Part shown: positions 46,837-56,102 of the stretch, in pieces
How the letters are laid out: each line of letters starts with the position of its first letter
Position numbering within the stretch: the stretch's first letter is position 1
Source of the DNA: Dokdonella immobilis
Lineage (GTDB): Bacteria > Pseudomonadota > Gammaproteobacteria > Xanthomonadales > Rhodanobacteraceae
Direction: 5' to 3'
Assembly: GCF_900115085.1 (NCBI RefSeq)
Contig: NZ_FOVF01000008.1
Coordinates: 1 to 64,000 of the forward strand
DNA length: 64,000 nucleotides
Position numbers and translations under genes: made by a program
The notes under the pieces: model-generated
Database searches by the model: none
Seen by the model: only the letters and a program-made list of their open reading frames with translations
Told to the model about the DNA's origin: nothing

Positions 46837-47703
46837 TCAGGGATTGCAGACCCTGCAATGCGCCGGATCGGCTTCGGCCGCTCCGGCCGCGGCGCGCTCC
46901 ACGCGATGCGCGCAACGCACGCAAGCCTCGATTTCGGCAACGGCGAGCTCGGTCGGCTCGCCACACCAGGCGCAAGGCAGGCCCGGGCGCTTTTCGCCCA
47001 GCCAGAATCCCGGCGCTGCACATCGTGGGCAGAGCGAACGAAGGCGACGGGCCAGATCCGTGGCCGCCTCGGCGATGCGCTGCCGGCGCCGCGGACTGCA
47101 ATGCGCGCGCAGATCGGTTTCGGCCAGCACCATCGCCGACGGTGACTGGCTGACCGCCCACTGGAACGCGGCCGCCAGTGTCCCGCAGTCGCCAATGCCC
47201 TTGCGCAATCCGGCCCGTGCCGCGTCGAGCGGACGCAGCACGAGTTGCTGGTCCGGAAAGCCCGCAGCCTCGGCGAAGGCCAGCAGTTCGTCCCAATCGC
47301 CGGTCTGCCGGTGGCTGTTCCAGGCCGGGCCGTGGGCGACACCGCAGACCTCGATGCGGCGCTCGGCATCGACCAGCACGACCAGCTCGCGATTCCACGG
47401 CAACAAGCCACTGACCGGATCGCTGAAGAACGCGCCCTCACTGCCAAGCCCGAACGCGCAATCGCCGAGTTCGAGCGCGAGCCGGGCCTTGTGCCGGGCC
47501 GCTTCGAGCTGGCTGCCCGCGCGCGCGACCTCGCGCGTGAAGGTGCCGAGCCGATCGGTGTCGAATTGCTCATTGACCTCGACCGTACAAGCGATCGCCG
47601 CTTCGAGCAGCGGGCCGATCTGCGCCTGCTTGCCGTGCCGGGTCAGCAGGACCATGCGTCGGCCGGCATAGGCCGACGCTGGCGACCGCACCGGCTCAGT
47701 CAT
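46837..47703 (-). CDS. DUF6671-like protein with C-terminal zinc-ribbon cysteines, overlapping dabA
   Basis: A 288-residue cytoplasmic protein. The N-terminal part (YAGRRMVLLTRHGKQAQIGP, GDCAFGLGSEGAFF) resembles the DUF6671 family. The C-terminal part carries cysteines in the pattern LCPRCAAPGFW, GLPCAWCGEPT and ACVRCAHRVE, consistent with two zinc ribbons. ATG 47703 overlaps the dabA 3' end by 8 nt, so it is very likely translated together with dabB-dabA. DUF6671 has no known function; a link with bicarbonate uptake is inferred only from this overlap. Confidence 0.78.
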   Translation of the reverse strand: MTEPVRSPASAYAGRRMVLLTRHGKQAQIGPLLEAAIACTVEVNEQFDTDRLGTFTREVARAGSQLEAARHKARLALELGDCAFGLGSEGAFFSDPVSGLLPWNRELVVLVDAERRIEVCGVAHGPAWNSHRQTGDWDELLAFAEAAGFPDQQLVLRPLDAARAGLRKGIGDCGTLAAAFQWAVSQSPSAMVLAETDLRAHCSPRRRQRIAEAATDLARRLRSLCPRCAAPGFWLGEKRPGLPCAWCGEPTELAVAEIEACVRCAHRVERAAAGAAEADPAHCRVCNP

Positions 47704-50182
47704 GCACCGGCGCTGCTTCCGTTCCGGCGATCCAGGCACCACCGCTTCGCACTTCGACGGCGTGTCCCTCGGGTTCGATGCGAAACAGGTGCAGCCAGCC
47801 GTTGTCGACCAACTGGCGCACGACCGCGTGGCGCTCGATGACCGCATCGATCATCGGTCGCGGCGCCTCGATGAACACCGACAGCCGCAGCGGTTCGTGC
47901 ATCCAGCGCCGGCCGTCGTACAGCGACTGCAGCGGCAGGCCGATGCGCAGGTCGCCGCTGTTGCCTTCGAAGACGCCGATATGGCCGCCGACCACGTTGT
48001 GCAGGAGCTTGTTGCCGCTGCCATAGAGGACCGGATCGACCATCGAGGCGTGGTACTGCATGTTGATCCAGTGCGCGACCACCATCGGCGCGGTCATGAT
48101 CAGTTCGAGGACCTCGCCGCGGTCGCTGCGCCAGTCGTAGTCGTGCAGGAAGGCGCGGCCGCCGAGGTCGACACCGCGGCTTCGCGCCCGCGGCGCAACG
48201 ATGAAGGCGGCGTTGCCGGCCAGTCCCCACTCCGGTCGGGTCTCGGCCCAGTGGTTGGCGCGCTGGTGCAGCGCGCGCAGCAGGCGGGCATCGCCGCTCG
48301 CTGCATCGAGGCCAAGGGTCGCCGCGCGTTCGGCGCGGGCGCGCGCGCCGGCGGCACGCAAGGCATCAACCAGCCCGCGCACGAGTGGCGCCTGCGATCC
48401 GGGGATGGCGTGGTCTTCGAACAACTCGACCTCGTCGGTCGTGGTGTTGTGCAGGGCGGCGACGAACACGGTGTCGTCCGGAATCTGCAGGCCGCGCCCG
48501 GGCAGGGCCGCGCGAACCGTCGAATCGTTGAGCAGGTCGGCGAGGACGCGCGCATTGAGGTCGCCGGCCTGGCCGCCGCAAGCACCGCAGTCGAGTCCGG
48601 CAGCATGGGCGTTGTTGGCACTCTGGCTGCCATGGCCGACCAGGGCGACGACACGCGCTTCGATGCGGCTCAGGCTCATCGCGCGCAGCACGGTTTCGGC
48701 GAGGTCCACGCGCTTCTTCCGAACATCCGACCCCGCGATGACCAGGCGGGGCCGCAAGGAATCGAGCTCATGCTTGCTCAGGCCAGCGTCGGTCACGGCG
48801 CAACGCGCTGCGGTCGCCGGCAGGCTGCGTCGCACCAGCTTCAGCGCATGGCCGATGCCGAGGGCCTCGACCAGGCCGAACGCGGCCGCTGGCAGCTGCC
48901 AGGTCGATCGCCAGCCGGCGCTCGCCTGCAGGCGCTGGCCGCGGCGACGGCGCAGGTCATCGTCGCTGCCGGCGACCACGCGCTCGCTGACCTCGAGCGC
49001 AGGCGCGAGCAGCCCGGGCAGGCGCGGCTCGCGCAATGCGGTGCCAATCGGCGCATAGGCCACTGGAAGGCCGAAGAAGCCGGCGAAGCCGGCCGTGCGC
49101 AGGTTCGGGGCGACCGCCTCGAGGGCGCGCCGGAACACCTCGGAACGCACGTCGATGCAGAACACGGCGAGCACCTCGGCGGCCGCCTCGTCACGGTCGG
49201 TGCAGGCGGCCAGCGATCGACCCAAACGCTGCTCGTAGGCGATCTCGAGTGCGCGCTGGCAGGTCCGCGCGAAGCGGGAGCCAACCGGCTCGGGATCGCG
49301 GCGCTGCCAGGCCTTGCGCCAGTCGGCCCAGCTCGAATGATCGTCGCGGCGGCCATCATCGAGCAGGCACTCCCAGGCCAGACGGATCGCCAGCAGCTCG
49401 AGCAGGCAATCGTCCTCGCTGCCGCCCAGGCGGGCCTGCCAGCGCCGGTACGCGCACCAGGCCGCCCAGCCGTTGATGCGCATCAGGACAAGGTGGAGGA
49501 AGTCCTCGAGTTCGGCATCCAGGATCCCGAGCGCATCCACCGCCTGGCCGATCATGGCGCGCGCATCGGGCTCCAGCATCGCCACCCGTGCCTTGCGCTG
49601 CGGCAGGTGCACGAGCAGGTCGATGCCGCGATCGGCGGCGATGGCCCGGCGCCAGTCCGCGTAGAGGCTGGCGCCCGTCGGCATCGCCCAGTCGGATTCG
49701 CCGGCGTCGAACCACGCCGCACAGAACTGGCTGACCTGCTGGGTGACGAGATCGGCCCAGGCGGGCTCGTGGCGCAGGTCGCGGTGGCGGTCGAGGCTGT
49801 CGCTGGGTAGCGGCAAGGGCCGACGCTCATCGGCCGGCGCGTGCGCGGACTCGAGCGCCGCGATGATTGCCTCGACTTCGCCGGCGACGCCCTGTTCGGC
49901 GACGGCGGTGCGCAAGTGACCGGCATCGAAGCGCCGCTCGCGCCAGGTCTCCCGGAAGTAGTCGAACGGCATCTGCAGTCCGCGCCCGGCCAATCGGCGC
50001 TGTCGCGCATCGACCTCGGCGAACGGCCTCTCGATCTGTTCCCAGTAGGGACTGACCGCAATGAAGCGGTCCAGCGGCCAGGTCGGTGCAATCGAGCGAC
50101 AGGCCGATTCGATGGCCGTCTCGATCGCCGCGGCACGCGAGGCGTCGGCGTTTCTCGGTAGCGCCATGAGGGCGAGGGTCAT
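47696..50182 (-). CDS. dabA: Inorganic carbon transporter subunit DabA (DUF2309)
   Basis: An 828-residue protein of the DUF2309 family. DabA is the carbonic-anhydrase-like subunit of the DAB complex, which converts CO2 to bicarbonate in the cytoplasm using energy from DabB. Zinc-site residues match the pattern in the known protein: C342 and D344 in VFCIDVRSEVF, H517 in VGHGSQSANN, and C532 in GLDCGACGG, with the same 15-residue spacing between H and C as in Halothiobacillus. Membrane association is expected through DabB. Start overlaps dabB stop in ATGA. Confidence 0.93.
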   Translation of the reverse strand: MTLALMALPRNADASRAAAIETAIESACRSIAPTWPLDRFIAVSPYWEQIERPFAEVDARQRRLAGRGLQMPFDYFRETWRERRFDAGHLRTAVAEQGVAGEVEAIIAALESAHAPADERRPLPLPSDSLDRHRDLRHEPAWADLVTQQVSQFCAAWFDAGESDWAMPTGASLYADWRRAIAADRGIDLLVHLPQRKARVAMLEPDARAMIGQAVDALGILDAELEDFLHLVLMRINGWAAWCAYRRWQARLGGSEDDCLLELLAIRLAWECLLDDGRRDDHSSWADWRKAWQRRDPEPVGSRFARTCQRALEIAYEQRLGRSLAACTDRDEAAAEVLAVFCIDVRSEVFRRALEAVAPNLRTAGFAGFFGLPVAYAPIGTALREPRLPGLLAPALEVSERVVAGSDDDLRRRRGQRLQASAGWRSTWQLPAAAFGLVEALGIGHALKLVRRSLPATAARCAVTDAGLSKHELDSLRPRLVIAGSDVRKKRVDLAETVLRAMSLSRIEARVVALVGHGSQSANNAHAAGLDCGACGGQAGDLNARVLADLLNDSTVRAALPGRGLQIPDDTVFVAALHNTTTDEVELFEDHAIPGSQAPLVRGLVDALRAAGARARAERAATLGLDAASGDARLLRALHQRANHWAETRPEWGLAGNAAFIVAPRARSRGVDLGGRAFLHDYDWRSDRGEVLELIMTAPMVVAHWINMQYHASMVDPVLYGSGNKLLHNVVGGHIGVFEGNSGDLRIGLPLQSLYDGRRWMHEPLRLSVFIEAPRPMIDAVIERHAVVRQLVDNGWLHLFRIEPEGHAVEVRSGGAWIAGTEAAPVHD

Positions 50183-51738
50183 CGATGTTCTCCGCTCGGT
50201 TCGGTGATGGGAATGCGTGACCGCAGCGCCGCGTTCGCGGTCACCCGCGGGGCCGGCCAGATGCGCAGGGTCAGGCGCTGGAAGCGTTCATCGAGGTGCA
50301 GGCCGGCGTGAATCGGCGCGTGCAGCGTGCGCGCCAGCCTTCCCTGCGGCGCCGAGCGCAGGACGGTCTGCACGCCGTACAGGGCGACGAAGCAGGCCGC
50401 GGCCCACAGTGCCAGAGCGGTCGGTGGCGGGGCCGCGGGCAGCGTCATCAGCGAACCGGCCACGGCATGCCAGGCCAGGTAGGCAAGCACCACGGCGGCC
50501 ACGCGCAAGAGCCCGCGCGGCAGCTCGCGCAATGTGGCGCCGAGCAGCGGGGTCAGGCCGAGGCCGAGAATCAGGCTGACGATCCAGGGCAGCGGTGTCA
50601 CCTGCAAGCCGGCGCTCCAGGCCGCGGCGAGGACGCCGACCACGGTCACCGTGAATACCGCCGCAAGCATTCCCGCGCCTATGCGCCGACCGGCACTCCG
50701 CCGGTCGGCAGTCCGTTCGCCGAGCAGGCCCTGGCGATAGTCAGCGACACGTCCGCCCGCGCCGAGGAAGGCGTGCGCCTTGTACAGCGAGTGCGCGACG
50801 AGGTGCAGCAGGGCGAGTTCATACAGGCCGAGGCCGCACTCCATCAACATGAAGCCCATCTGCGCGCAGGTCGACCAGGCCAGGCGCACCTTGATGCTGA
50901 TCCGGGTCATCATGATCAGGCCGGCCAGCACCGCGGTCAGGCTGCCGACCACGACGAGCAGTGTCTGCGCCGCCGGCACCGCGCCGATCAGCGCCGCCAG
51001 CCGGATCAGCACGAATCCGCCGAGGTTGACGATGCCGGCGTGCAGCAAGGCCGAGACCGGAGTCGGTGCCTCCATGACCTGGATCAGCCAGCCGTGCACC
51101 GGCAGCTGCGCGGATTTCAGGATCACGGCCAGGGCGACCAGCAGCGCCGCCGCCTGCAGGCCGACAGGCAGCCCCGCTGCGCCGACCAGCGCATTCGTGA
51201 TCGCAGGCAATGCCAGCGTGCCGAGCGCGGCGTGGATCAGGGCCAGGGCGCCGAGCAGGCACAGCTCGGCCAGGCGGCTGGCGATGAACTTCTTGTGCGC
51301 GACGACGAGCGCCTGCGGGCGCTCGCGGAAAAACGTCAGCAACGGATGCAGGGCCAGGCTGCTCGCGATCCAGGCGGCGACGAGCAGCCCCAGGTGTTGG
51401 CTCAGGGCGACCGTGCAGACCGCGGCCAGGGTCAGCAGCGTGGCCGCGACGTAACGGCGCTGGCCACGCTCGCCAGCCAGGTAGCGCGCCGAATAGCGGA
51501 CGATGACCCAGCCGATCAACCCGACCAGCAGGACCATGGCGAGGCCGATCATGTCGACTCTGGCGCCCTGAGGGACTTCGAACAGCGCCGTGGCCAGCGC
51601 AGCCAACGGCGCCACCGCCGCGATGCGGCCGGCGAGGCGCCAGCGGCGCGCGTCGTCGGCAATCGCCAGGGCGGCCAGTGCGCCGGCCACGTAGAGCAAC
51701 GGCGAGGCCCAGGGCAACACGGTGGCGTCGACAATCAT
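50179..51738 (-). CDS. dabB: Inorganic carbon transporter subunit DabB (proton-translocating NuoL-like)
   Basis: A 519-residue inner-membrane protein with about 12-14 helices, related to antiporter-like NADH dehydrogenase subunit L. The family core is KSAQLPVHGWLIQVMEAPTP then VSALLHAGIVNLGGFVLIR, and helix HLVAHSLYKAHAFLGAGG. DabB supplies a cation path that energises DabA. ATG 51738 is preceded by AGACCGCAAG. First gene of the dabB-dabA-DUF6671 operon and divergent from a LysR regulator. Confidence 0.92.
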   Translation of the reverse strand: MIVDATVLPWASPLLYVAGALAALAIADDARRWRLAGRIAAVAPLAALATALFEVPQGARVDMIGLAMVLLVGLIGWVIVRYSARYLAGERGQRRYVAATLLTLAAVCTVALSQHLGLLVAAWIASSLALHPLLTFFRERPQALVVAHKKFIASRLAELCLLGALALIHAALGTLALPAITNALVGAAGLPVGLQAAALLVALAVILKSAQLPVHGWLIQVMEAPTPVSALLHAGIVNLGGFVLIRLAALIGAVPAAQTLLVVVGSLTAVLAGLIMMTRISIKVRLAWSTCAQMGFMLMECGLGLYELALLHLVAHSLYKAHAFLGAGGRVADYRQGLLGERTADRRSAGRRIGAGMLAAVFTVTVVGVLAAAWSAGLQVTPLPWIVSLILGLGLTPLLGATLRELPRGLLRVAAVVLAYLAWHAVAGSLMTLPAAPPPTALALWAAACFVALYGVQTVLRSAPQGRLARTLHAPIHAGLHLDERFQRLTLRIWPAPRVTANAALRSRIPITEPSGEHR

Positions 51739-51815
51739 CTTGCGGTCTCCAGGCGGGGCGGCGGCACTTTGCGGCAATGGAGATCGAACGTAAAATAGTT
51801 TGTTGTTGACGATTC

Positions 51816-51832
51816 GTTCTGTTTTGGAGAAC
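51816..51832. promoter_or_regulatory. Candidate LysR operator between dabB and lysR
   Basis: GTTCT-GTTTTGG-AGAAC is a 17-bp interrupted palindrome with perfect 5-bp arms and the T-N11-A form typical of LysR sites. It lies 7 bp before the lysR start and about 80 bp upstream of dabB, in the only shared regulatory space. A larger GTTGTT/AACAAC pair frames it. Confidence 0.45.
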
Positions 51833-51838
51833 AACGGA

Positions 51839-52780
51839 ATGCACACGCCCGCGCTGCGCCAGCTCAACTACCGGCATCTCCACTATTTCTGGGCCGTGGC
51901 CAAGGAGGGGAACCTGACCCGTGTCGCGACGAAACTGCATGTCTCGCAGTCGGCCCTGTCGGCGCAGATCCGACAGCTCGAGGAGCAGCTCGGACAACCG
52001 CTGTTCGAGCGCGAAGGCCGCCGCCTCGTGCTCAGCGAAACCGGCCAGCTCGTGCTCGGCTTCGCCGAAGGCATCTTCGCCCTCGGCAGCGAGCTCGTCG
52101 AAGCGGTCAGTACGGGACAGACCCAGGCCGTGCAGCGCCTGCGCGTCGGCGGGGTGGCGACCCTGTCGCGCAATTTCCAGGAAAATTTCCTGCGTCCGGT
52201 GGTCGGCCTGGACGGAGTCCATCTGGTCCACGAATCGGGCTCGCTCGAGGAACTGCTCGAGCGTCTGCGCGTGCACAGGCTCGATCTCGTCCTTTCCAAC
52301 TCGGCGGTCGCCACCGAGATCGATCGACCGTGGCGCTGCCGTCGGCTGGCGCGCCAGCCGGTGTGCCTGGTCGGGCATCCGCGGCCACGCGGCAAGCCGT
52401 TCCGTTTTCCGCGCGATCTTGCCGATGCGCGCTTGCTGCTGCCCGGCATCGGCAGCGACCTGCGCGCCCAGTTCGATGTGCTTTGCGAGGATCTGGACGT
52501 GAGCTACACGCTGTTTGCCGAGGTCGATGACATGGCCATGCTGCGCCTGCTCGCGCGCGACTCCGGGGGCATCGCCCTGTTGCCCGAGGTGGTGGTCCAG
52601 GACGAACTGCGCAACGGCATCCTGCAGGTCTACTGCACGGTGCCAAAGGTGCACGAAAACTTCTACGCGATCACGACCGCACGCAGGCTGCAGCCGCCCA
52701 TACTCAAGCAATTGCTCGAAGGCCGGCTGGCAGCCGGTCAAGGCGCAGGATCGGTCCGAAAAAAAGGCGCGGCGCGCTGA
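51839..52780 (+). CDS. LysR family regulator (NhaR-like) divergent from dabBA
   Basis: A 313-residue LysR-type regulator. The N-terminal winged helix is NYRHLHYFWAVAKEGNLTRV, then HVSQSALSAQIRQLEEQLG and RRLVLSETGQ. The C-terminal effector domain includes LRVGGVATLSRNF and RLDLVLSNSAV. The HYFWAVAKEGN wording is typical of the NhaR-like branch, often found beside cation-coupled transporters. Divergence from dabB makes it the probable regulator of carbon uptake. It ends 133 bp before the photolyase gene on the same strand. Confidence 0.91.
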   Translation: MHTPALRQLNYRHLHYFWAVAKEGNLTRVATKLHVSQSALSAQIRQLEEQLGQPLFEREGRRLVLSETGQLVLGFAEGIFALGSELVEAVSTGQTQAVQRLRVGGVATLSRNFQENFLRPVVGLDGVHLVHESGSLEELLERLRVHRLDLVLSNSAVATEIDRPWRCRRLARQPVCLVGHPRPRGKPFRFPRDLADARLLLPGIGSDLRAQFDVLCEDLDVSYTLFAEVDDMAMLRLLARDSGGIALLPEVVVQDELRNGILQVYCTVPKVHENFYAITTARRLQPPILKQLLEGRLAAGQGAGSVRKKGAAR

Positions 52781-52913
52781 CGGCGGGCCGCGCCCAAGGG
52801 CTGATCCAACGGAGGGAACTGCAGCCGAAGCTGCGGCGAAAGAGTGTGCCGGCGCGGTCTCAGGGATCGAGATCGCGCGACCCGGCGTGCGCACTTGCCG
52901 GTATGCTCTGCGG

Positions 52914-54467
52914 ATGAGCAAGCCAGCCGCGCGTTCCCTGGTCATCGTGCTCGGCGACCAGCTCGATCTCGCCGCCAGCGCCTTCGATGGATTCGATGCC
53001 GCGCGCGACACGGTCTGGATGGCCGAAGTCGCCGAGGAGTCGACCCATGTCTGGTCGTCCAAGCCCCGCATTGCGCTGTTCCTCGCGGCCATGCGCCACT
53101 TCGCCTTGGCCCTGCGCAAGGCCGGGCGAACGCTGATCTACCAGCAGCTTGATGATGCCGACGCAGCGCCCGATCTGGCGACAGCGCTGCGCGCTGCGAT
53201 CGCGAAGCATGGCCCCGAACGACTCGTGATGACCGCACCGGGCGACTGGCGCGTGCTGCAAGCCCTGCGCGGCGTGGCCCGCGACGCCGGGCTCGAACTC
53301 GAGCTGCGCGATGACCGGCATTTCTACACGACCGTGCGCGACTTCGCCGCCCACGCCAAGGGCCGCAAGACGCTGCGGCTCGAATACTTCTACCGCGAGC
53401 TGCGCAAGCGCCATGACATCCTCATGGATGGTGGAAAACCGCTCGGTGGCCAATGGAACTACGACGTCGAGAATCGCGGCGCCTTCGATGCCGAAGGACC
53501 GCGCGACGTGCCCGAGCCGATCCGTTTCGAACCCGACGCGTTGACCCGTGAAGTCCTCGACCTCGTCGCATCGCGCTTCGCCGATCACCCCGGCTCACTC
53601 GATGCGTTCGCCTGGCCGGTGAGTCGCGAACAGGCCCTCGAATCACTGATGCGCTTCGTGCGCGATCGTCTGCCGCAGTTCGGCCGCTACCAGGATGCGA
53701 TGTGGCCCGGCCAGCCCTGGCTCTACCACTCCCATCTTTCGGCTGCGCTCAATCTCAAGCTGCTCGACCCGCGCGAAGTCGTATCCGCCGCGGTCGAGGC
53801 CCATGAAGACGGCAGGGCCCCGCTCGCCGACGTCGAGGGCTTCGTGCGCCAGATCCTCGGCTGGCGCGAATACGTGCGCGGCATCTACTGGACGCGCATG
53901 CCGGACTACCTCGAGTCGAATGCGCTCGACGCACACGTCGACCTGCCCGGCTTCTACTGGACCGGCGACACCGACATGCACTGTCTGGCCGATACGATCG
54001 CGCAAACGCTCGAACACGGCTACGCCCACCACATCCAGCGCCTGATGGTCACCGGCCTCTATGCGCTGCTGCTTGGGGTCGAACCGAAGCAAGTCCACGC
54101 ATGGTATCTGGCCGTCTACGTCGACGCGGTCGAGTGGGTCGAACTTCCGAACACCCTCGGCATGAGCCAGTTTGCCGACGGCGGCCTGATGGCGAGCAAA
54201 CCCTATGCCGCTACCGGCCAGTACATCGACCGCATGAGCGGCTACTGCAAGGATTGCCGTTACGACCCGAAACAGCGCACCGGCGAAACCGCCTGCCCGT
54301 TCAGCACCCTGTACTGGGATTTCCTGATCCGCCATGCCGATCGATTGCGCGAGAATCCGCGCATGGCCCTGCAGGTGCGCAATCTGGAACGGCTGGACGA
54401 CGTCGAGAAGCGAACAATTCGCGATGCCGCGCAATTGATTCGACATGAAAAGGGGACGCCAACGTGA
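52914..54467 (+). CDS. Cryptochrome/photolyase-related Fe-S protein (FeS-BCP type)
   Basis: A 517-residue FAD protein of the bacterial iron-sulfur cryptochrome and photolyase family, which repairs (6-4) photoproducts or acts as a light sensor. The N-terminal Rossmann part is LVIVLGDQLD; the FAD-binding helical domain includes YHSHLSAALNLKLLDP and LGWREYVRGIYW. Four candidate cluster cysteines are present: C357 (TDMHCLADT), C445 and C448 (GYCKDCRYD) and C461 (GETACPF). Their spacing, 88-3-13, equals that in Agrobacterium PhrB. The gene stands alone after the LysR gene. Confidence 0.92.
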   Translation: MSKPAARSLVIVLGDQLDLAASAFDGFDAARDTVWMAEVAEESTHVWSSKPRIALFLAAMRHFALALRKAGRTLIYQQLDDADAAPDLATALRAAIAKHGPERLVMTAPGDWRVLQALRGVARDAGLELELRDDRHFYTTVRDFAAHAKGRKTLRLEYFYRELRKRHDILMDGGKPLGGQWNYDVENRGAFDAEGPRDVPEPIRFEPDALTREVLDLVASRFADHPGSLDAFAWPVSREQALESLMRFVRDRLPQFGRYQDAMWPGQPWLYHSHLSAALNLKLLDPREVVSAAVEAHEDGRAPLADVEGFVRQILGWREYVRGIYWTRMPDYLESNALDAHVDLPGFYWTGDTDMHCLADTIAQTLEHGYAHHIQRLMVTGLYALLLGVEPKQVHAWYLAVYVDAVEWVELPNTLGMSQFADGGLMASKPYAATGQYIDRMSGYCKDCRYDPKQRTGETACPFSTLYWDFLIRHADRLRENPRMALQVRNLERLDDVEKRTIRDAAQLIRHEKGTPT

Positions 54468-54576
54468 CGCCGCTGCGCTGGACCACCTGCGCGACCCACC
54501 CGCCTATGCCGCGCTGATGGGCGCGTCCGGCGTGCCGGGCGCTGGCTGGCCGGGTCGATAAACCAAGGAGCCAAGC

Positions 54577-54951
54577 ATGCAGCGCTTCCTGATCTCGTTC
54601 GACGACGGAACAATGAAGATTCCCGACACCGATCTCCCCGCCGTCTCCGCCGATCCCTACCCCGAGACCAAGGCCGTCCTTGGCGGTTTCTCGATCCTCG
54701 ACGGCCCGACCCGAGACGACGCCCTGAAGTGGGCCGCCAAGTTCGCCGCCGCGTGCCGCTGCGCGCAGGAAGTGCGCGAGATCCTGTTCGATCCGGAGTC
54801 CGGAATACCAGTATTGGGTTTTCCGAGCCACGCTACGATTCGCCGCGCGCTCGGATCGATTGCTATGGCCGATCGGACCCAGCGCGCCATTGAGATCGCG
54901 TGGTCGCCTCCAAAGCGTCACTGCTACATGGACCGCGGCGCATCGGCATGA
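54577..54951 (+). CDS. YCII-like protein with internal deletion and altered C-terminus
   Basis: A 124-residue frame starts MQRFLISFDDGTMKIPDTDL, as in YCII-domain proteins, then jumps at residue 26 directly to PYPETKAVLGGFSILDGPTR and ACRCAQEVREILFDPES. In normal family members about 40 residues (the HAVV to GTVTDG part) lie between those blocks. The last 46 residues after DPES are unlike the family and look like read-through into non-coding sequence. The reading frame stays open, so the product may be made, but the fold is likely broken. RBS AAGGAG precedes ATG 54577. Confidence 0.65.
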   Translation: MQRFLISFDDGTMKIPDTDLPAVSADPYPETKAVLGGFSILDGPTRDDALKWAAKFAAACRCAQEVREILFDPESGIPVLGFPSHATIRRALGSIAMADRTQRAIEIAWSPPKRHCYMDRGASA

Positions 54952-55144
54952 AATCCAAGACGGCCATCAAATGATGGTCTTCAGCCGCAGTAGCCATTCA
55001 ATATTCAAGAGGCCTCAGGTCCCGCCTGGATCGCAGGAGCTCGCCATCCACAAATAGCTCTGGTGTACACGCGATTGTTCCAGCAATATCGGTAGACTTT
55101 TTTCTGCGGCCTAGTTGGCTTGCCCCAGAGAGCGTAAGCGACGA

Positions 55145-55711
55145 ATGAGAAAGAAGGACCCTGGATTCGAAGTCGGCGCCGCGTGGCTTTTGCAGCAAAA
55201 GTACGGGCTCTACGGCGAGAATAGGCCGGAGATCGTGATCGATCCAGCGCAGGTCCCTGAGGAATTACAACCGCTCATCCCTACTGCCGAGCGCTGGGCA
55301 ATTGGGTGCGACGTCACCCGTCTCGACTACATCCACAAGCAGCCTCTCGACGAGGTGCGCCGCTTCCATGAGTTTGTTCGGCCCTTCCGCGAGGCTATCG
55401 ACGCATGGCTGGACGCGCTTCCGGGCGATATAGCCGAGTGGCCTGACGCAGCGGGCCACTTCATGTATTTGGCTATAGCTCACGATGAAGCCTATGAGCC
55501 TACTCCAGGGGAAATCCGCCTTCGCGATGAGCGTTGGGAGCGCGAGACAAGGCCGAAGCGCATAGAGCAAGCGTCACTCGCGGCAGCAGATGCGTTTCAA
55601 AGACGCAAGTACGTTGATGTTGTTGAATTGTTGCAACCCTTTGAGCCATTTCTCGGGCGAAGCGATCACGGCAAATTGGTCTACGCCAGGAAGCATCTGC
55701 CAAAGCCATAG
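55145..55711 (+). CDS. Orphan hypothetical protein
   Basis: A 188-residue protein that I do not recognise. It is acidic and helical, with RLDYIHKQPLDEVRRFHEFV and FMYLAIAHDEAYEPTPGEIR as its most structured parts, and ends YARKHLPKP. No signal peptide or membrane helix. Base composition is visibly less GC-rich than neighbouring genes (runs such as TTGTTGAATTGTTGCAACC), hinting at recent acquisition. The start was set at ATG 55145. Neither neighbour gives a functional clue. Confidence 0.6.
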   Translation: MRKKDPGFEVGAAWLLQQKYGLYGENRPEIVIDPAQVPEELQPLIPTAERWAIGCDVTRLDYIHKQPLDEVRRFHEFVRPFREAIDAWLDALPGDIAEWPDAAGHFMYLAIAHDEAYEPTPGEIRLRDERWERETRPKRIEQASLAAADAFQRRKYVDVVELLQPFEPFLGRSDHGKLVYARKHLPKP

Positions 55712-56102
55712 CCTGGCGCGGCCTGGGATGAGTCAGGACGTTGCACCCCGCGTACGCGAAGCCATGCGCGCAAATCCCGGGTTCGAGGAAATTGGCGCGC
55801 GGATGCTGTTCGCCTGGAATGAAGGGCTGTCCGGCCTTTGCGAGCGGCACACCGATTCGGTGAGCCACATTGGCCTGGGCGATGCACTGGCTAGCCTGCC
55901 GGGGCTGCCGCCAGCGCAACCCCAAAGAACCGTTATGGGACGATCTGAGATGCTGGCGAGTGAGTTATGGATCGGATGATTAGATCGACACTCTTCGAAC
56001 GATTGCACTCGTCATTTTTTGCAGTATTGTGCGACATCAAATTAACGCTAGAAAGGAATTCACATTTCAAGACCTGACCCCGTACCTCGTACCTTGTTGT
56101 CT
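55712..56102. other. 391-bp low-GC gap, no supported gene
   Basis: A possible frame at 55728-55979 has no recognisable protein and no good ribosome-binding site. The stretch 55970-56090 is A+T-rich for this genome. No repeat or hairpin was recognised. Confidence 0.5.

Noticed and set aside
47702-49810. Long plus-strand frame (702 codons) opposite dabA
   Set aside because: Antisense shadow; dabA has the metal-site residues and overlaps its operon neighbours.
55728-55979. Possible small gene MSQDVAPRVREAM
   Set aside because: No ribosome-binding site, no recognisable family and no coding-like composition difference from its surroundings.
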